Shown: positions 22,225 to 33,725, counted from the first letter of the stretch. The stretch: 64,000 nucleotides of DNA from Spiroplasma floricola 23-6 (GCF_002813555.1 NZ_CP025057.1:434001-498000); one strand, 5' to 3'. The notes: generated from the sequence alone by a model not told the origin. Numbers and translations: made by a program.

Positions 22225-22809
22225 ATGGCAACTGCAACAAAAAAACCAGCAGCTAAAAAAACTACTACTAAAAAACCAAATAAAACTGCTGTTAAAAAAG
22301 CTGCTTCAAATAAAAAAAGAGCAGAACACATTCAAACTAGAAAGAAACCTAGTGATCCAAAACCAGAAAGAATTATTAATAAAACTATCAAATTAACTGA
22401 TGGTCAAGAAAAATTCATATGAGAAAAAGCAGATCCAGTTTCAGCAACAAATGCTTCTATTTATAGACAAGATGTAGCTGGAGCTATTTTGAGAGTTAGT
22501 GAACATGGACAAGCCTCAGAATTTGGTTGAGTTTTCAGTTTAATTGATCCAGAAGGAGAAACAGATGATGTAAATAACGTTGTTGCTATGCATTGAATGA
22601 ATGCAAAAGTTAAACGTAAAGCATTAGAAAACTGAACAGCTGTAGTTACAGGTGGAAGAGATATAACAGGATTATTTAATCAGAAAAAAGAAGTTAAAAT
22701 TCCTGGTATTCAATTAACAAAATCAAGAAAAACAGTTTTATTCCAATCATCAAGAGTGGAACCTAGAAAAGTTAATATTCAAATTAGAACAACAACTGGA
22801 AAAAAATAA
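22225..22809 (+). CDS. Basic protein with a histone-H1-like Lys/Ala tail
   Basis: 194 residues. Residues 1-45 are a Lys/Ala/Thr/Pro tail (repeats such as PAAKKTTTKK, TAVKKAA) like those of bacterial H1-type nucleoid proteins. A folded C-terminal part follows with several Trp encoded by UGA (for example FGWVFSLIDPEGE and MHWMNAKVKRKALENWTAVV). Nucleic-acid binding is likely from charge alone; the C-terminal domain is not recognised. It has its own promoter and a good terminator. The tail's simple codon repetition differs from its neighbours. Confidence 0.7.
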
Positions 22810-22811
22810 TA

Positions 22812-22843
22812 AAAAAACTCTATCTTATACATAGAGTTTTTTT
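22812..22843 (+). terminator. Rho-independent terminator
   Basis: ACTCTAT (22817-22823) pairs with ATAGAGT (22831-22837), flanked by A and T runs. Confidence 0.8.
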
Positions 22844-22847
22844 ATTA

Positions 22848-22987
22848 TATAATAAATTTGTCCTTAGGGACACCAAGAATATTTGTTATTCTTTAAGTTT
22901 GCGTGAGATTTTAAAAACCGCTCAATAAATAAGTATTTCCTTTCTCATGCAATTTATAGCGGGTGGGAATATTTTTTTTTTTTTTTT
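22848..22987 (+). ncRNA. Candidate structured small RNA or miaA leader with pseudoknot
   Basis: A TATAAT (22848-22853) would start transcription near G22860. Predicted pairings: GTCC/GGAC hairpin (22860-22871); AAGAAT/ATTCTT hairpin (22875-22893); TTGCGTGAGA (22899-22908) with TCTCATGCAA (22943-22952), ten pairs with one G-U; and CCGCT (22918-22922) with AGCGG (22958-22962). The last two helices interleave, forming an H-type pseudoknot. A run of 16 T (22972-22987) follows, as at a transcript end. The region is GC-rich relative to its surroundings. It matches no RNA family I can name. It could be a free small RNA or a regulatory leader for miaA, whose ATG is 23 bp beyond the T run. Confidence 0.45.
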
Positions 22988-23010
22988 GTTTATAGAAAGG
23001 TTGGAAAATT

Positions 23011-23934
23011 ATGAATAAAATAATAGTAATAGTTGGACCAACCGCAAGTGGTAAAACAGACTTATCAATTAAATTAGCAAAAAAATTTAATGGAGAATGT
23101 ATTAATTCAGATTCAACACAAATTTTTAAAGGAACAGATATAGCAACAAATAAGATAACAGAAGAAGAAATGCAAGGAATAAAACATCATTTAATTTCGA
23201 TAAGAGAGGTCAATGAAAAATACTCAGTAGCAGACTTTCAAAAAGATGCTAGAGAAAAAATTGATGAAATATTGAAAAAAGGTAAGACTCCAATAATTGT
23301 TGGAGGAACTGGACTATATGTTAATGCTGTTTTAATGAACTACAATTTTGCAAATGAAGATCACATTGAGAATTTTGAAAAGAAGTATGATAATTTTTCA
23401 AATCAAGAGATTTGAAAAATTCTAAATTCAAAAGATAACAATGAAGCACAAAAAATTCATCCTAACAATAGAAATAGAGTAATTAGAGCATTAGAAATAA
23501 TTGAAATTAATAAAGGTATTGAAAAAACAAAAATTATTAAAGATAATAAAAAATATTTTTACAATAATTTACTATTTATTGGATTATTTCCCCAAAGAGA
23601 CAAATTATATAGTAAAATAAACAATAGGGTATTTATCTTGTCAAAAAAAGGACTTTTTAAAGAAATTGAAAATGCTTATAAAGCAAATAATTTCAATAAA
23701 AAAGCTCAAGCTCTTAAATGTATCGGGGGTCCAGAAATTATAAGATATCTTGAAAAAGAAATTACTTATGATGAATGTATAGAATTGATGCAGAAAAATA
23801 ATAGGCATTATGCAAGAAGGCAATTAACTTGATTTAGAAATCAACTAGAAAATATCAAATGATTTGAACATGATTATGAAAATTATGATCAAATCACAGA
23901 TGAAATAGTTGACTATATCGAACTAAATATTTAG
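23011..23934 (+). CDS. miaA: tRNA dimethylallyltransferase MiaA
   Basis: 307 residues. P-loop GPTASGKT (9-16), the [18 protein letters not shown] segment that binds A37, [13 protein letters not shown] and a C-terminal YARRQLTWFRNQ are all present (Trp by UGA). It adds the isopentenyl group to A37 of tRNAs reading UNN codons. ATG follows AGAAAGG. It is preceded by the T16 tract and possible structured RNA. Confidence 0.96.
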
Positions 23935-23969
23935 TTTTTAAAATTAAATACAAGTTAGGAGACTTACTT

Positions 23970-24722
23970 ATGTTATCTGTATACGAGCGTGTAGAGAACT
24001 TAATTAAGGACAATAAAAATACTACTTTTAAATTAATAGGAAAACAAATTCTTGCTGACTGATCAGTTGGAATTTTTAAAAGTCAAAATGAGATTAGTGA
24101 ATCTTGTTTCGTATCTTTAGCAACAGTTACACAATTTGCAAAAGCATGTTTGTGTGAAGGTTATAAAGAACTTTCTATTAGATTAAAAGTTGAGTATGAA
24201 AATGTTATGCAAAATCAGGCAAAAAGTGTTATTGGAAATGAAACAGAACAAGTGGGAATGAGATCGGTCATTTGTCATTGAGTGAATGAAAATGAAAATT
24301 TTTTATTTGATTTAGCTAATAAAATTAATGAAAAAAGAAAAGTTTGAATTTGCCCATCATATCAATCAATGTATCCAGCTAAATTTTTAGAAGATGTGTT
24401 GATAAACATTGGAATTCAAACAAAAATAATTGATATGTCTGTTAACTTAGAAGTAGGAAAACATTTGGAATTTAATAATGAACTAATAATTATTTTACTA
24501 ACAGGAAGAGATACTGAAACAGTTGTAATTGCTTTAGATTATCTTCTAAAAGGTAATAATGATATTTACATTATAACTACTCCAAGTAATATATCAGAAC
24601 TTCCTCAAATAAGAGAATTAAAACATATGCTTGTAAATTTTCAAGATAATAACTTTTTTTATAAGTATAGATGTTATGCATTAATTACATTGTTCTTTGC
24701 ATTAAGTGAAAAAATAAATTAA
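23970..24722 (+). CDS. RpiR/MurR-family transcriptional regulator
   Basis: 250 residues. The N-terminal HTH (about 1-75) shows ADWSVGIFKSQNEISESCFVSLATVTQFAKACL, the RpiR pattern in which the recognition helix follows S-x-A-T-V. The C-terminal part (about 110-250) is a divergent SIS-like sugar-phosphate-binding domain (VWICPSYQSMYPAKF, IIILLTGRDTETV). Such regulators sense phosphosugars. No sugar gene is adjacent, so its target is not evident. ATG follows TAGGAGA. Confidence 0.8.
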
Positions 24723-24763
24723 AAATATATAAATCTAAAAAAACAAAAAATGTTGTAAAAGTA

Positions 24764-24792
24764 TTGACATCTGTAAAGCAATTATATATATT
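24764..24792 (+). promoter_or_regulatory. tRNA-Gly promoter
   Basis: Consensus TTGACA (24764-24769) and TATATT (24787-24792) with 17-bp spacing, 18 bp before the tRNA 5' end. The best promoter in the window. Confidence 0.8.
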
Positions 24793-24810
24793 TATTAATG
24801 TAATTAATTT

Positions 24811-24884
24811 GCGGGTGTAGTTTAATGGTAGAACTTCAGCCTTCCAAGCTGACTGTGAGGGTTCGATTCCCTTCACCCGCTCCA
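24811..24884 (+). tRNA. tRNA-Gly (anticodon UCC)
   Basis: 74 nt including an encoded CCA. The acceptor stem GCGGGTG (24811-24817) pairs with CACCCGC (24874-24880). The anticodon loop CTTCCAAG gives UCC, and the T-arm has GGTTCGATTCC. UCC reads GGN glycine codons in mollicutes with reduced tRNA sets. Confidence 0.97.
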
Positions 24885-24896
24885 TTATGAAAATTC

Positions 24897-24920
24897 AAAT
24901 CCCATATGGGATTTTTTTTA
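24897..24920 (+). terminator. Terminator after tRNA-Gly
   Basis: The perfect palindrome AAATCCCATATGGGATTT (24897-24914) is followed by a T run. Confidence 0.75.
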
Positions 24921-24956
24921 TTTATAATTATAAATAGAATTTAAATAGGTGAGTAA

Positions 24957-25661
24957 ATGAAAAATACTATTTTAAGAGATTTCAATGAGCAAAGAACTAC
25001 TTTTTTTAGAAGTTTACTTTTTTTACTTATTGAATCAATATTGCCAGGTTTAACTATTTGACTAACTGTTGGATTTGATTTTAATTTTACATTAAACAAT
25101 AAATTACCATCTCCAAATGTAGGTTATGTTGCATTGATTTGTACTATATATTTCATATATACATTTTTGTTAACTTATGTTTTTTATAAATTAAAATGAC
25201 ATGAAATAGATCATTTTACATTTGCTCCCTTAATTACTTTAGTTCTTATTTGTATTACTATGTTTGGCAGTTTCATGGGAAATAAAGGTTTGTGAATATT
25301 GGCAAAATTTATTTCTATATTATTAATTGTTGTTTTATTAACTCCTTTATTTGTATTTATAACAACTCTTGTTAGAAATAATGGACTTAAAAAAATTGAA
25401 GAGTTTGAAAAAGTATATGAAGCATATAAAAATGGTGAAATAATACCAAATAATAAACTTTTAAAAGCTCAAAGATATCAAGCATATTTAATAAAAAAAC
25501 AAGCAAAAACTGAAGAACTTGAAAGATTTAAAATGGATCTTGATCAAAAAATAAAAGAAGAACTAGAAAATCAAGAAAGAAAATTAGAATTGAAAAAGCA
25601 AAAAATTATAAACAAACTGGATGAAAAAGAAAGAAAACAAAGAGAAAAACAGAAAGACTAA
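24957..25661 (+). CDS. Membrane protein with a charged coiled-coil tail
   Basis: 234 residues. About four membrane segments lie in residues 1-140 (for example FLLIESILPGLTIWLTVGF, ILLIVVLLTPLFVFITTLV), followed by a Lys/Glu-rich cytoplasmic coiled coil of about 80 residues. No family recognised. ATG after TAGGTGAG. Its stop overlaps the stop of the convergent kinase gene by 4 bp. Confidence 0.7.
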
Positions 25662-26449
25662 TAGTTCTTTCTGTTTTTCAATCTATTTAATTTATTTTCA
25701 TATATTGTTTTAAATTCTATATTATTTTGCTTTTCAAACATGAAATGAGCTCAAAAAGTTCATAATAAATCTTGATACTTAATCATTTTATTTAATGTAT
25801 CTAATTCAATTGATGAAATTATTTTTTTTTCAATGCATTTATTTATAAAATATCTTATTAAATTCTCATCATCATTTAAAGTTTCAGTTATAAAACTTGC
25901 AAGATCAAAAAACTTATTATTCAACATTACATAATCATAATCAATAAAAATTAATTTATCTTTTTTTATTAAAATATTTCCTGGAACCAAATCGTTATGA
26001 CTTAAAACTAAATTCAATTTATTAAATATTGATTCATATTGTTTTATTTCATTAATATAGTAATCATAAATTTCTAATTTATTTATTGTATTATTTTGAA
26101 AACTATTTAAAAAATTTATATATTCAAATTTTTTAATTTTATCTGAATTTATATTTAAATTATGCATTTCAATAATATTGTCAATAACCATATCTATTAT
26201 TTTTTCATTTAATTTAACTTTCTCAAGTGACTTGTAATCTTTTAAAAAATTATATTGAGATATTAATTTATTTTTATGTCATCAGAAATTAATAGGCTTT
26301 AATAAACAATTTTGTTCTAGACTTTTTAATTGCTCTAAAAAATTGAATTCATTTTGTTTATCTAAATAAATATCATGAAAGGAAATAGATTCCTTTGTTA
26401 AAATATTATCTTTAACAGTAATATAATTTGTATATCCTTTAAATTCCAT
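25658..26449 (-). CDS. Choline kinase/aminoglycoside phosphotransferase-fold kinase (LicA-like)
   Basis: 263 residues read across UGA codons. Brenner motif LVLSHNDLVPGNILI and the following LIFIDYDYVMLNNKFFDLASF (catalytic HxDxxxxN and metal-binding Asp) are clear. The fold phosphorylates choline, ethanolamine, thiamine or antibiotics. In mollicutes LicA-like kinases are usually thought to act on choline or related lipid headgroups; the substrate is an inference. The N-terminal lobe is divergent. GAGGTGA precedes the ATG. Confidence 0.8.
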
Positions 26450-26512
26450 TTTATTCACCTCTTATTGCAATATTATTATAATATTAATTAGAACCTAAAA
26501 GGAGATAATTAA

Positions 26513-27117
26513 ATGAAGGTTATATGATTTGCATCACAAAATGAAAATAAAATAAAAGAGGTTAAAGAAATGATTCCAGAAATGGAAGTTAAGTCTTTAA
26601 ATGATCTAAATGATACTTTAGATATTCCTGAAAATGAACCAACTTTTGAAGAGAATGCAAGGTTTAAGGCAAAGACTTTATCAAAAATAGTTGATGGAAT
26701 TATAATTGCAGATGACTCGGGATTAAGTATTTCAAATCTTAATAACTTTCCTGGAATTTATTCAGCACGTTGAGCAAATCCTGAAAAAGATTGAAATATT
26801 ATAAATGAAATGCTTTTAGAAAAATTATTACAAAATGGACTTGTAAATGAAAAACAAAGAAAGGCATTTTTACATCTACTATAGTTTTTATTGATAAAGA
26901 GAAAGAAATTGAGAAAGTATTTACAGGAATTATTGATGGTACAATTGTATCTAAACAAATTGGAGAAAATGGTTTTGCCTATGATAAAATTTTTAAACCT
27001 GATAATTATGATAAAACTTTTGCACAAATGTCAAAAGAGGAGAAAAACTCAATCTCACATAGAAATATATCAATTGAAAAATTAAGAAATTATTTAAAAA
27101 ATAATAATTATTTTTAA
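26513..27117 (+). pseudogene. rdgB: Frameshifted RdgB/HAM1 non-canonical purine NTP pyrophosphatase
   Basis: About 200 residues if repaired. SQNENKIKEVKEM (substrate-binding T/SxNxxK), IIADDSGLSI and NFPGIYSARW are the family motifs, so the 5' part is authentic. The frame ends at TAG 26882-26884. Adding one T to the T5 run at 26867-26871 continues into IVFIDKEKEIEKVFTGIIDG, IGENGFAYDKIF and SHRNISIEKL, the expected C-terminus, ending at 27117. RdgB removes ITP/XTP/dITP from the nucleotide pool. Either the gene is recently dead, rescued by slippage, or the base is an assembly error. Confidence 0.85.
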
Positions 27118-27128
27118 AGGAGTTAAAT

Positions 27129-27647
27129 ATGAGAAAAATTAATATAATTTTATTTGAACCAGAAATTGCAGATAATGTTGGAGCTATTATGAGAACTTGT
27201 GCTTTAACAAATTCAAAACTTCATTTAATTGAACCTTTTGGATTTATTTTTGATAAAAGAAACTTTGCAAGAAGTAGTGCAAATAATTTTGAAGGCTGTG
27301 AGTACTTTAGATATGATAACTGAGATCATTTTCTTGAATTAAATCAAAATCCTAATTTATTTTGTATGACAAGATATGGTAAAAAACCAATCAGTGATTT
27401 TGATTTTGCACAAATAAAAGATGAAATATTTATAATGTTTGGTAAGGAATCAACAGGAATTCCAAAAAGTATATTAAAAAATAATATAGAGAAATGTTTT
27501 AGAATACCAATGGTTGAAAGTGGAAGAAGCTTAAATATTGCAAATTCAATGGGAATTGCAAGTTATGAAGTTTTAAGACAATGAGATTATTTGAACTTAT
27601 CAAAAGTTGAAGTTGAAAAGGGAGAAGACTATCTAGAAAGAGATTAA
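27129..27647 (+). CDS. trmL: tRNA (cytidine/uridine-34-2'-O)-methyltransferase TrmL-like (SPOUT)
   Basis: 172 residues, matching one-domain TrmL. ILFEPEIADNVGAIMRTC, IMFGKESTGIPKSIL and RIPMVESGRSLNIANSMGIASYE are the SPOUT knot motifs. It methylates the wobble ribose of tRNA-Leu in other bacteria. It follows rdgB by 11 bp with an AAAGGAG site. Confidence 0.9.
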
Positions 27648-27687
27648 TAAGTTATAATAAAACTTATATGTAAAGAGGAGGCGTACA

Positions 27688-29055
27688 ATGAAATTTTCAG
27701 ATTTTGGATTTAAAAAATTTATAAATGATGCATTAGAAGAAATAAGTTTTATTTATCCTACAAAGATTCAAGAAAAAGTTATTCCTCTTATAAAAAAACA
27801 TAAGTCAGTAATAGCACAATCACATACAGGAACTGGAAAAACTCATTCTTTTTTATTGCCTATATTAAACAATATTAATTATGATGAAAACAATAAAATA
27901 CAATGTCTAATTATTACTCCAACAAGAGAATTGGCTAGACAAATTTATGAAAATACTAAAGAACTTTTAAAATTCAATAATAAAGGAAATGTTGCTTTGT
28001 TTGTTGGTGGAGATGATATTGAAAAATCAATTCAAAATGTTAAAACAAAACAACCAACAATTGTTATAGGAACTCCCACAAGATTAAAAAAAATGTATGA
28101 AGAGGGTAATTTATTTATAACAACTGCAAAATATGTTGTTATTGATGAATGTGATATGATTTTTGATCTTGGTTTTATTGAAGAAGTAGATTTAATACTT
28201 TCAAAAATGAGCAAAGATGTTAATATATCTTTATTTTCTGCAACCATTAATAATGGTTTAAAACCTTTTTTGAAAAAGTATCTTTCAAACTCTATTTTTA
28301 TTGAAAATATTGATTCTAATCCGACAAATAAAAATATAGAACATATTCTTATTTGAACAAAAAATAAAGAAAATAAAGATGTATTGAAAATAATAACAAA
28401 TTCAATAAATCCCTATGTTTGTATGGTTTTCTTAAATAAGAAAGATCAAATAAAAGAAATAATAAGTTGATTAAATGAATTTGGAATTAAAAATGTAGGA
28501 GAAATACATGGTGATTTAGATTCAAGACAAAGAACAAATATGCAAAAAAGAATTCAAAGCGGAGAATTTAAATGGATTGTAGCTTCAGATGTTGCAGCTA
28601 GAGGTATTGATATTGATGGTGTAAGTCATATTATTTCAATTGATCTGCCAAAAGATCTTGATTACTATATTCATAGAAGTGGTAGAACAGGAAGAAACCA
28701 ATATTCTGGTCAAAGTTATGTTTTATTTAACTCAACAAACCAACATCAAATTGATGAGTTAAAATCAAAGGGAATCTTATTTACAAACTTTAAACTTGTA
28801 AATAATCAATTACAAGAAGTAAATACAGTTAAAAAGAAAAAAGAATTTAATGCTGATTTACCAGTTAATATTGAAACTAAAAAAATTATTGATAAATATA
28901 AAGGTAAAAAAGTTAAACCAGGATATAAAAAACGAAGAAAAGCAGAGATTGATCAGATTAAAAAAGAAATTAGAAGAAAACATATTAAAGAATCAATTGC
29001 AAAAATAAAAAAGGATAAATATAAAAAACGTAGAGAAGAGCTATTTGAAAGTTAA
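27688..29055 (+). CDS. DEAD-box ATP-dependent RNA helicase
   Basis: 455 residues. Q motif (FIYPTKIQEKVIP), motif I SHTGTGKT (45-52), Ia PTRELARQI, motif II as DECD (153-156, Cys replacing Ala), motif III SAT, and motifs V-VI VASDVAARGIDIDG and HRSGRTGR are present. A Lys/Arg-rich tail (about 370-455) probably aids RNA binding. Likely roles are ribosome assembly or mRNA unwinding, as for CshA/CshB. ATG after AGAGGAGG. Confidence 0.92.
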
Positions 29056-29117
29056 AAAATAAAATATATTTTTAATTACATTAACTATATTGTTTTTTTG
29101 AAGAATTTTAACTATTA

Positions 29118-29123
29118 TATAAT
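29118..29123 (+). promoter_or_regulatory. -10 box of the lipoprotein-ABC module
   Basis: TATAAT 30 bp upstream of the GTG start. The upstream T-rich stretch does not give a clear -35 box. Confidence 0.4.
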
Positions 29124-29152
29124 TGTATTAAAACAAAAAAGGGGAAAAGTAA

Positions 29153-31033
29153 GTGAAAAAATTATTAAATTTATTAGGTGCTTTTGGACTTGTTGTTTCA
29201 ACATCAACAGCAGTGATTGCATGTGGTACAAAACCAACAGAACCTGGAACTGGTTCAGATTCAGATTACTTAAAGTTAATTGAAGAATTCAAAAATGATT
29301 TGCAATTATTAACAGATAACTATTGAAAAGAAATTAATAGTAATTTTTTTGATATTACTAATAATAATGAAAGTTTATATACTTTTATAAATCAAAAAAA
29401 TATTACTAATTTAGTAAAAGAAAATGGTGGTACATTAAAAGGTGATGTTTTAAGTGATGATAATAAAAAATATTTAATTTCTGATATTAATAAGATTTTA
29501 AATACTAAACAAATGGAAGATTACTATAATAACAATGTCAATAAAGAAAAATATGCTTTATTAATTGAAGATATAAATTTTTACACAGGTTTTGAACCAG
29601 ATTGAAGTTCTTTAGAAATTAATTATACAGATGATGGATTAACTAATTTAAGAGAAAATAATTCAAGTTTTATGTCTTATATAAATTTAAATCTTAATTT
29701 AAAGTTTGTTTATAAGGATTCAAATAAGCAAGAAACTGAATATATTTTACCAAAAAGATTTATTTTCACATTAACATCAAATCAATTGTTAATAGATTCA
29801 ATTAAAAACTTGGAAAAAAATATAGCTAATGATTATTATTTAAGTGGAGGCAAATATAGTTGAATTGATAAAGAAAAATATAATTTTTCTAATAAAGAAG
29901 ATTTATCAAAAATTTTTAGTCCATCAAATGAAGATTTAAGAAGCATATATGAAAATGATGACAAAGGTTTTCAAATTGATATAATTAATTTTATGAAAGA
30001 GAATTATTTCAGAGATATAAATGGTGTTCCTTTAGAATTTCAAGGAAATATTATTTTTGATAAATTTTTAAGTCAAGACTCTGTTAAATCAAATTCAAGA
30101 AAAGATATGAGTTTAGCAAAGGCAGATGATTTAAAAACTTATAATACTATTTTTAGTAAAATGGAGAAAAATCAAAAAGCATTTTTATTTAATCAAGAAA
30201 CAGATATAAATCAGGAAATGTATTCTTATTTAAAAGATGAATATTTAAAATTTTATGACTCATATAGTTCAAGAAATAAAAATAGTCTAGCTACTATAGA
30301 AAATAACTCAAATAAAAAATTATCTAGTGATAAGCAACAAGCTTTTGAAAACTCTATAGAAACTGGACAAGTTAAATTAAAAGGATTATCATTAAATGTC
30401 AGTTCAACATATGTTCATCCAATAAATGATTTATCAATATTTGTTTCATTTGCTGTTTCAAATAGTGAAACAAAAGAAAGCAGAAATGATTATAGAAAAT
30501 CTGAATTATTTGGTGCTATGTATCATAATCTTCAATTAGGTATTAAAACATTTCAAGAAGTATTTGATATACAAGCTAGAAATGGAAACGATTCTAATTT
30601 ACCAATAGCAAGATTTAGTGGTCGTGGAATATCTTCAAGTGGAGCATTAGATAATATATGAAATGGCATTAGAGTTAGTGGAAATCAATATTATACTAAT
30701 CTTAATGAGAGTTTAAATTTAAGAAGCAGTTCTTTAGATAAACACAGAGATGTTTTATTAGAAACAGGTCATCAAAGTTTATATAATTGAACTATTAATG
30801 GATCTATTCCAGTAGGTAGCTCTGAAATAAAAAAAACAACTTGAACATATATGCAAGTAAATAATAGTGGAGTAATAATAAAGGGTTATTATTATGGTGG
30901 AGATGAAAGCATATTTTGAAATTTCCAACAAAATTTTATTAATATAAATTTTAAAATAGATGGTATTTGAAAACAAAGAAACTCTGTGATAATTGAAAAA
31001 ACAAATAAAACTACACGTTCAAATGGAAATTAA
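29153..31033 (+). CDS. Lipoprotein of an ABC module
   Basis: 626 residues, starting at GTG 29153 seven bases after GGGGA. Type II signal peptide with lipobox V21-I-A-C24. The mature protein is Asn/Ser/Lys-rich, with SFMSYINLNLNLKFVYKDSNKQETEYILPKR-like beta-rich sections (given by position, about 180-215) and no recognised enzyme motif. It is followed at 2 bp by the permease and then the ATPase, so it probably forms or assists the same transporter, for example as a substrate-binding or partner lipoprotein (inference). Confidence 0.8.
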
Positions 31034-31035
31034 GA

Positions 31036-32772
31036 ATGATTTTATATAAATCAATTCCATTTAGGATATTATTATTATTTAATATTAAAAATATATTTAG
31101 CGAATTAGTATTTTTGATATTAAATTTTATTTTATTACTTGCTTCTAGTGCATTTGGTTTTATTTCAAGTTTTTATAATGATGGTTCTTCATTAGTTAAA
31201 GGTTTTAACTTCTATGTTTTATTTTATTTATCTTGTTTACTATTTATTTTAATTTTAAGAATGGTTCAATTTTTTTATCATAATAAAATTGAAGATAAAA
31301 CTATATATATAACATTATCAAATCAAGTATCAAGAACAAAGTTATTTTTAACTCAATGATTTTTAATGTTATTAATTTGTTGAATTAATATGGCTATTGC
31401 TTTTATTTTAATTAATTTATTAAATTTCTCATTAAATGGATTCACACTTGATTATCTTTTGCTAAGAATAACAACTACATTTTTAATATATGGAATTTTG
31501 ATAAGCTTTTTCTTAATTAATTTTATTATTTTTCTAATATTCATTTTTTCCTTACAAACTACAACAATTATATGTACATTAATTTTATCATTTGTTTTTA
31601 TTTCTAATTTACCAGTGAATTTTCAAAAATCAAATGAAAAAAATATGACTATTAAATTTAGTAACAATCAATTACTAACTATTTCAGATTTGTATGAGGT
31701 CTTTGATTTTCAAAAATATGTAAATGATAATCATATTAAATATAATTTTTTATCTAAATATATTAATGATAATTTTTTGGAGTACAAATTTGATTTTAAT
31801 AGTTTCAATTCTAGTGAACAAAATATTAACAATAGAATCAATGATATATGAAGTTCATTAGGAATAGTAAATAAAGATTCAATTGAAATTGAACAATCTG
31901 ATTTAACAATACGATCTTTACCTAAAAATGATTCTAATATTCCTGATACTTGAAAAGCAGGAAATAGTGCTTCAATTAATTTAACTTTGAAAAATACTTT
32001 TATAACTTTTGATGAGTTAAAAAACCTAATTGAAACAGAACAAGATACTACTAAAAAACAAATTTTGCAAGATTTGTATAATTTTTCATTATATATAGAA
32101 GATCAATATTCAAATATGCAAGTTGAAAAAGCAAATTTATTTAATGAATTTATCTTTATTGATGATGAAAAAAGTATAATAAAAAATACAACTACTAATT
32201 CAGAAATAAAACTTGATAAAAAATATTTAATATCTCTCTATAACTACGAATTAAATGGTACTTATAAAGAGGATTTCACTTTAGGCAATAATTCTAATAC
32301 ATATGAACTTGTTAGAAATAAACTAAATTTTCCTCTAATGACATCTGTAAGAATTTTAGAGCAGTATTTTATTAAATATACTAGTAGATATATATTGGCA
32401 ACAGAGAAATCAGTAATTCTTAATGAAGGTGATTGAGGAAAATATGAAAAATCAAGAAATAATCTTCAAATTTACTTATATTTAAACTTTTTTAATGGTA
32501 TGTGAACAAATTATACTTATAATGCTGGTTTTTCATATAATGATTTTTGATTCTATTCCTACTCAGAATCAAAAATAGTATTTGAAGAACAAAAAAATTT
32601 ATTTCTGGGTTATACGGAATATAAATTAAATTTAAATGAAAAAAATCAAATTTATGCAGACACATATAAAAAAAATGTTAAACCTTATTTATATGTAGTT
32701 ATTTTATTTGCTTTCTCTATGTTCAATTTAATTTTTACAATTTTTAAATTTAAAAGAAAAGATTTGAGTTAA
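31036..32772 (+). CDS. ABC-2-like transporter permease
   Basis: 578 residues. About five membrane segments lie in residues 20-200, then a large Asn/Lys-rich domain of about 330 residues, and one final membrane segment (PYLYVVILFAFSMFNLIFTI) with a KFKRK cytoplasmic end. The position between a lipoprotein and an ATPase supports the transporter call; sequence motifs alone would not. The overall layout resembles the frameshifted protein at 59378. Confidence 0.65.
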
Positions 32773-32786
32773 AAAGGAAGAAAAAC

Positions 32787-33725
32787 ATGATAAAAAATAT
32801 AGAAGTAATAAATTACATCAAAAAGTTTAAAAAAAATAAAGTAGGAAAATTCTCGTTTCAAGTTACAGAAGGAAAAATTACTGCTTTACTTGGATCTAGT
32901 GGTAGTGGTAAAACAGTTCTTATTAATTCAATAATAGGATGTTATAAAAAATATAGTGGAAATATTTTAATTAACAATAAATCAATTAAAAAAGCAAATG
33001 GCTTTAAAGAAAATCAAAATATTGGTTTTTATACTCAAATTGATTTCTCATTACAAAATTTTACACTGAAAAAGTATTTAACCAATATGTCATTAATTAT
33101 GGGAATTAAAAGAAAATATGTTAAGGAAAAAATTAATTATTGAATAGACTTTTTTGATTTAACAGATTCAAAAGATAAAAAAGTTAAAAATTTTTCATGA
33201 GGAATGAAAAATCGTGTAAATCTTATTTTATGTTTATTAAAAGAACCTAATATTTTAATTTTAGATGAACCTGGAGCTAACTTAGATTCATATTGAACAA
33301 ATAAAATTAAAAACTTGTTAATTAAATATAAAAAAGAGGGTAAAACAATAATAATTACTGCCCACAATATTGATGAAATTGCTGAAATAATAGATAATTA
33401 TTTAATTATAGATAATGGTGAATTAATTTTCCAAGGTTCTAAAGAAGAACTTAATGTTTTTTCTAAGTATAAAGTATTTTTAAAAAGTAACTTTGATGTT
33501 GTAAAATTTAGAGAATTTTTATTAACAAGAGAAATACAATCTTTCAGATATGATGAAGAAGAAAATTCATTAGTTATAGCTGTAAAAAATTATAAACAAC
33601 TTAATTATTTATTTTTATATTTAATAAAAAATAATTTACTATTAAAAAACCTAATAAAATTGCCTATTAATATGGAATCAATTCATAAAGCTTTAGAATC
33701 TAAAAAGTTAGAAAATGAAGTTTAA
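32787..33725 (+). CDS. ABC transporter ATP-binding protein
   Basis: 312 residues. Walker A GSSGSGKT, Q-loop Q in YTQIDF, Walker B ILILDEPGANLDS and the H-loop TAHNIDE are intact. The signature motif is unusual: NFSWGMKNR in place of LSGGMKRR, with Trp (UGA-coded) for a glycine. A C-terminal domain of about 95 residues follows. It energises the permease at 31036. ATG after AAGGAAG. Confidence 0.88.

Noticed and set aside
22958-22970. T-box-like GCGGGTGGGAAT in the miaA leader
   Set aside because: It lacks the downstream partner sequence and antiterminator order of a T-box, and the complementary CCGCT lies upstream instead.
26891-27085. 64-residue frame overlapping the second half of rdgB
   Set aside because: Read in a frame other than the one that continues the RdgB signature; it has no ribosome site.
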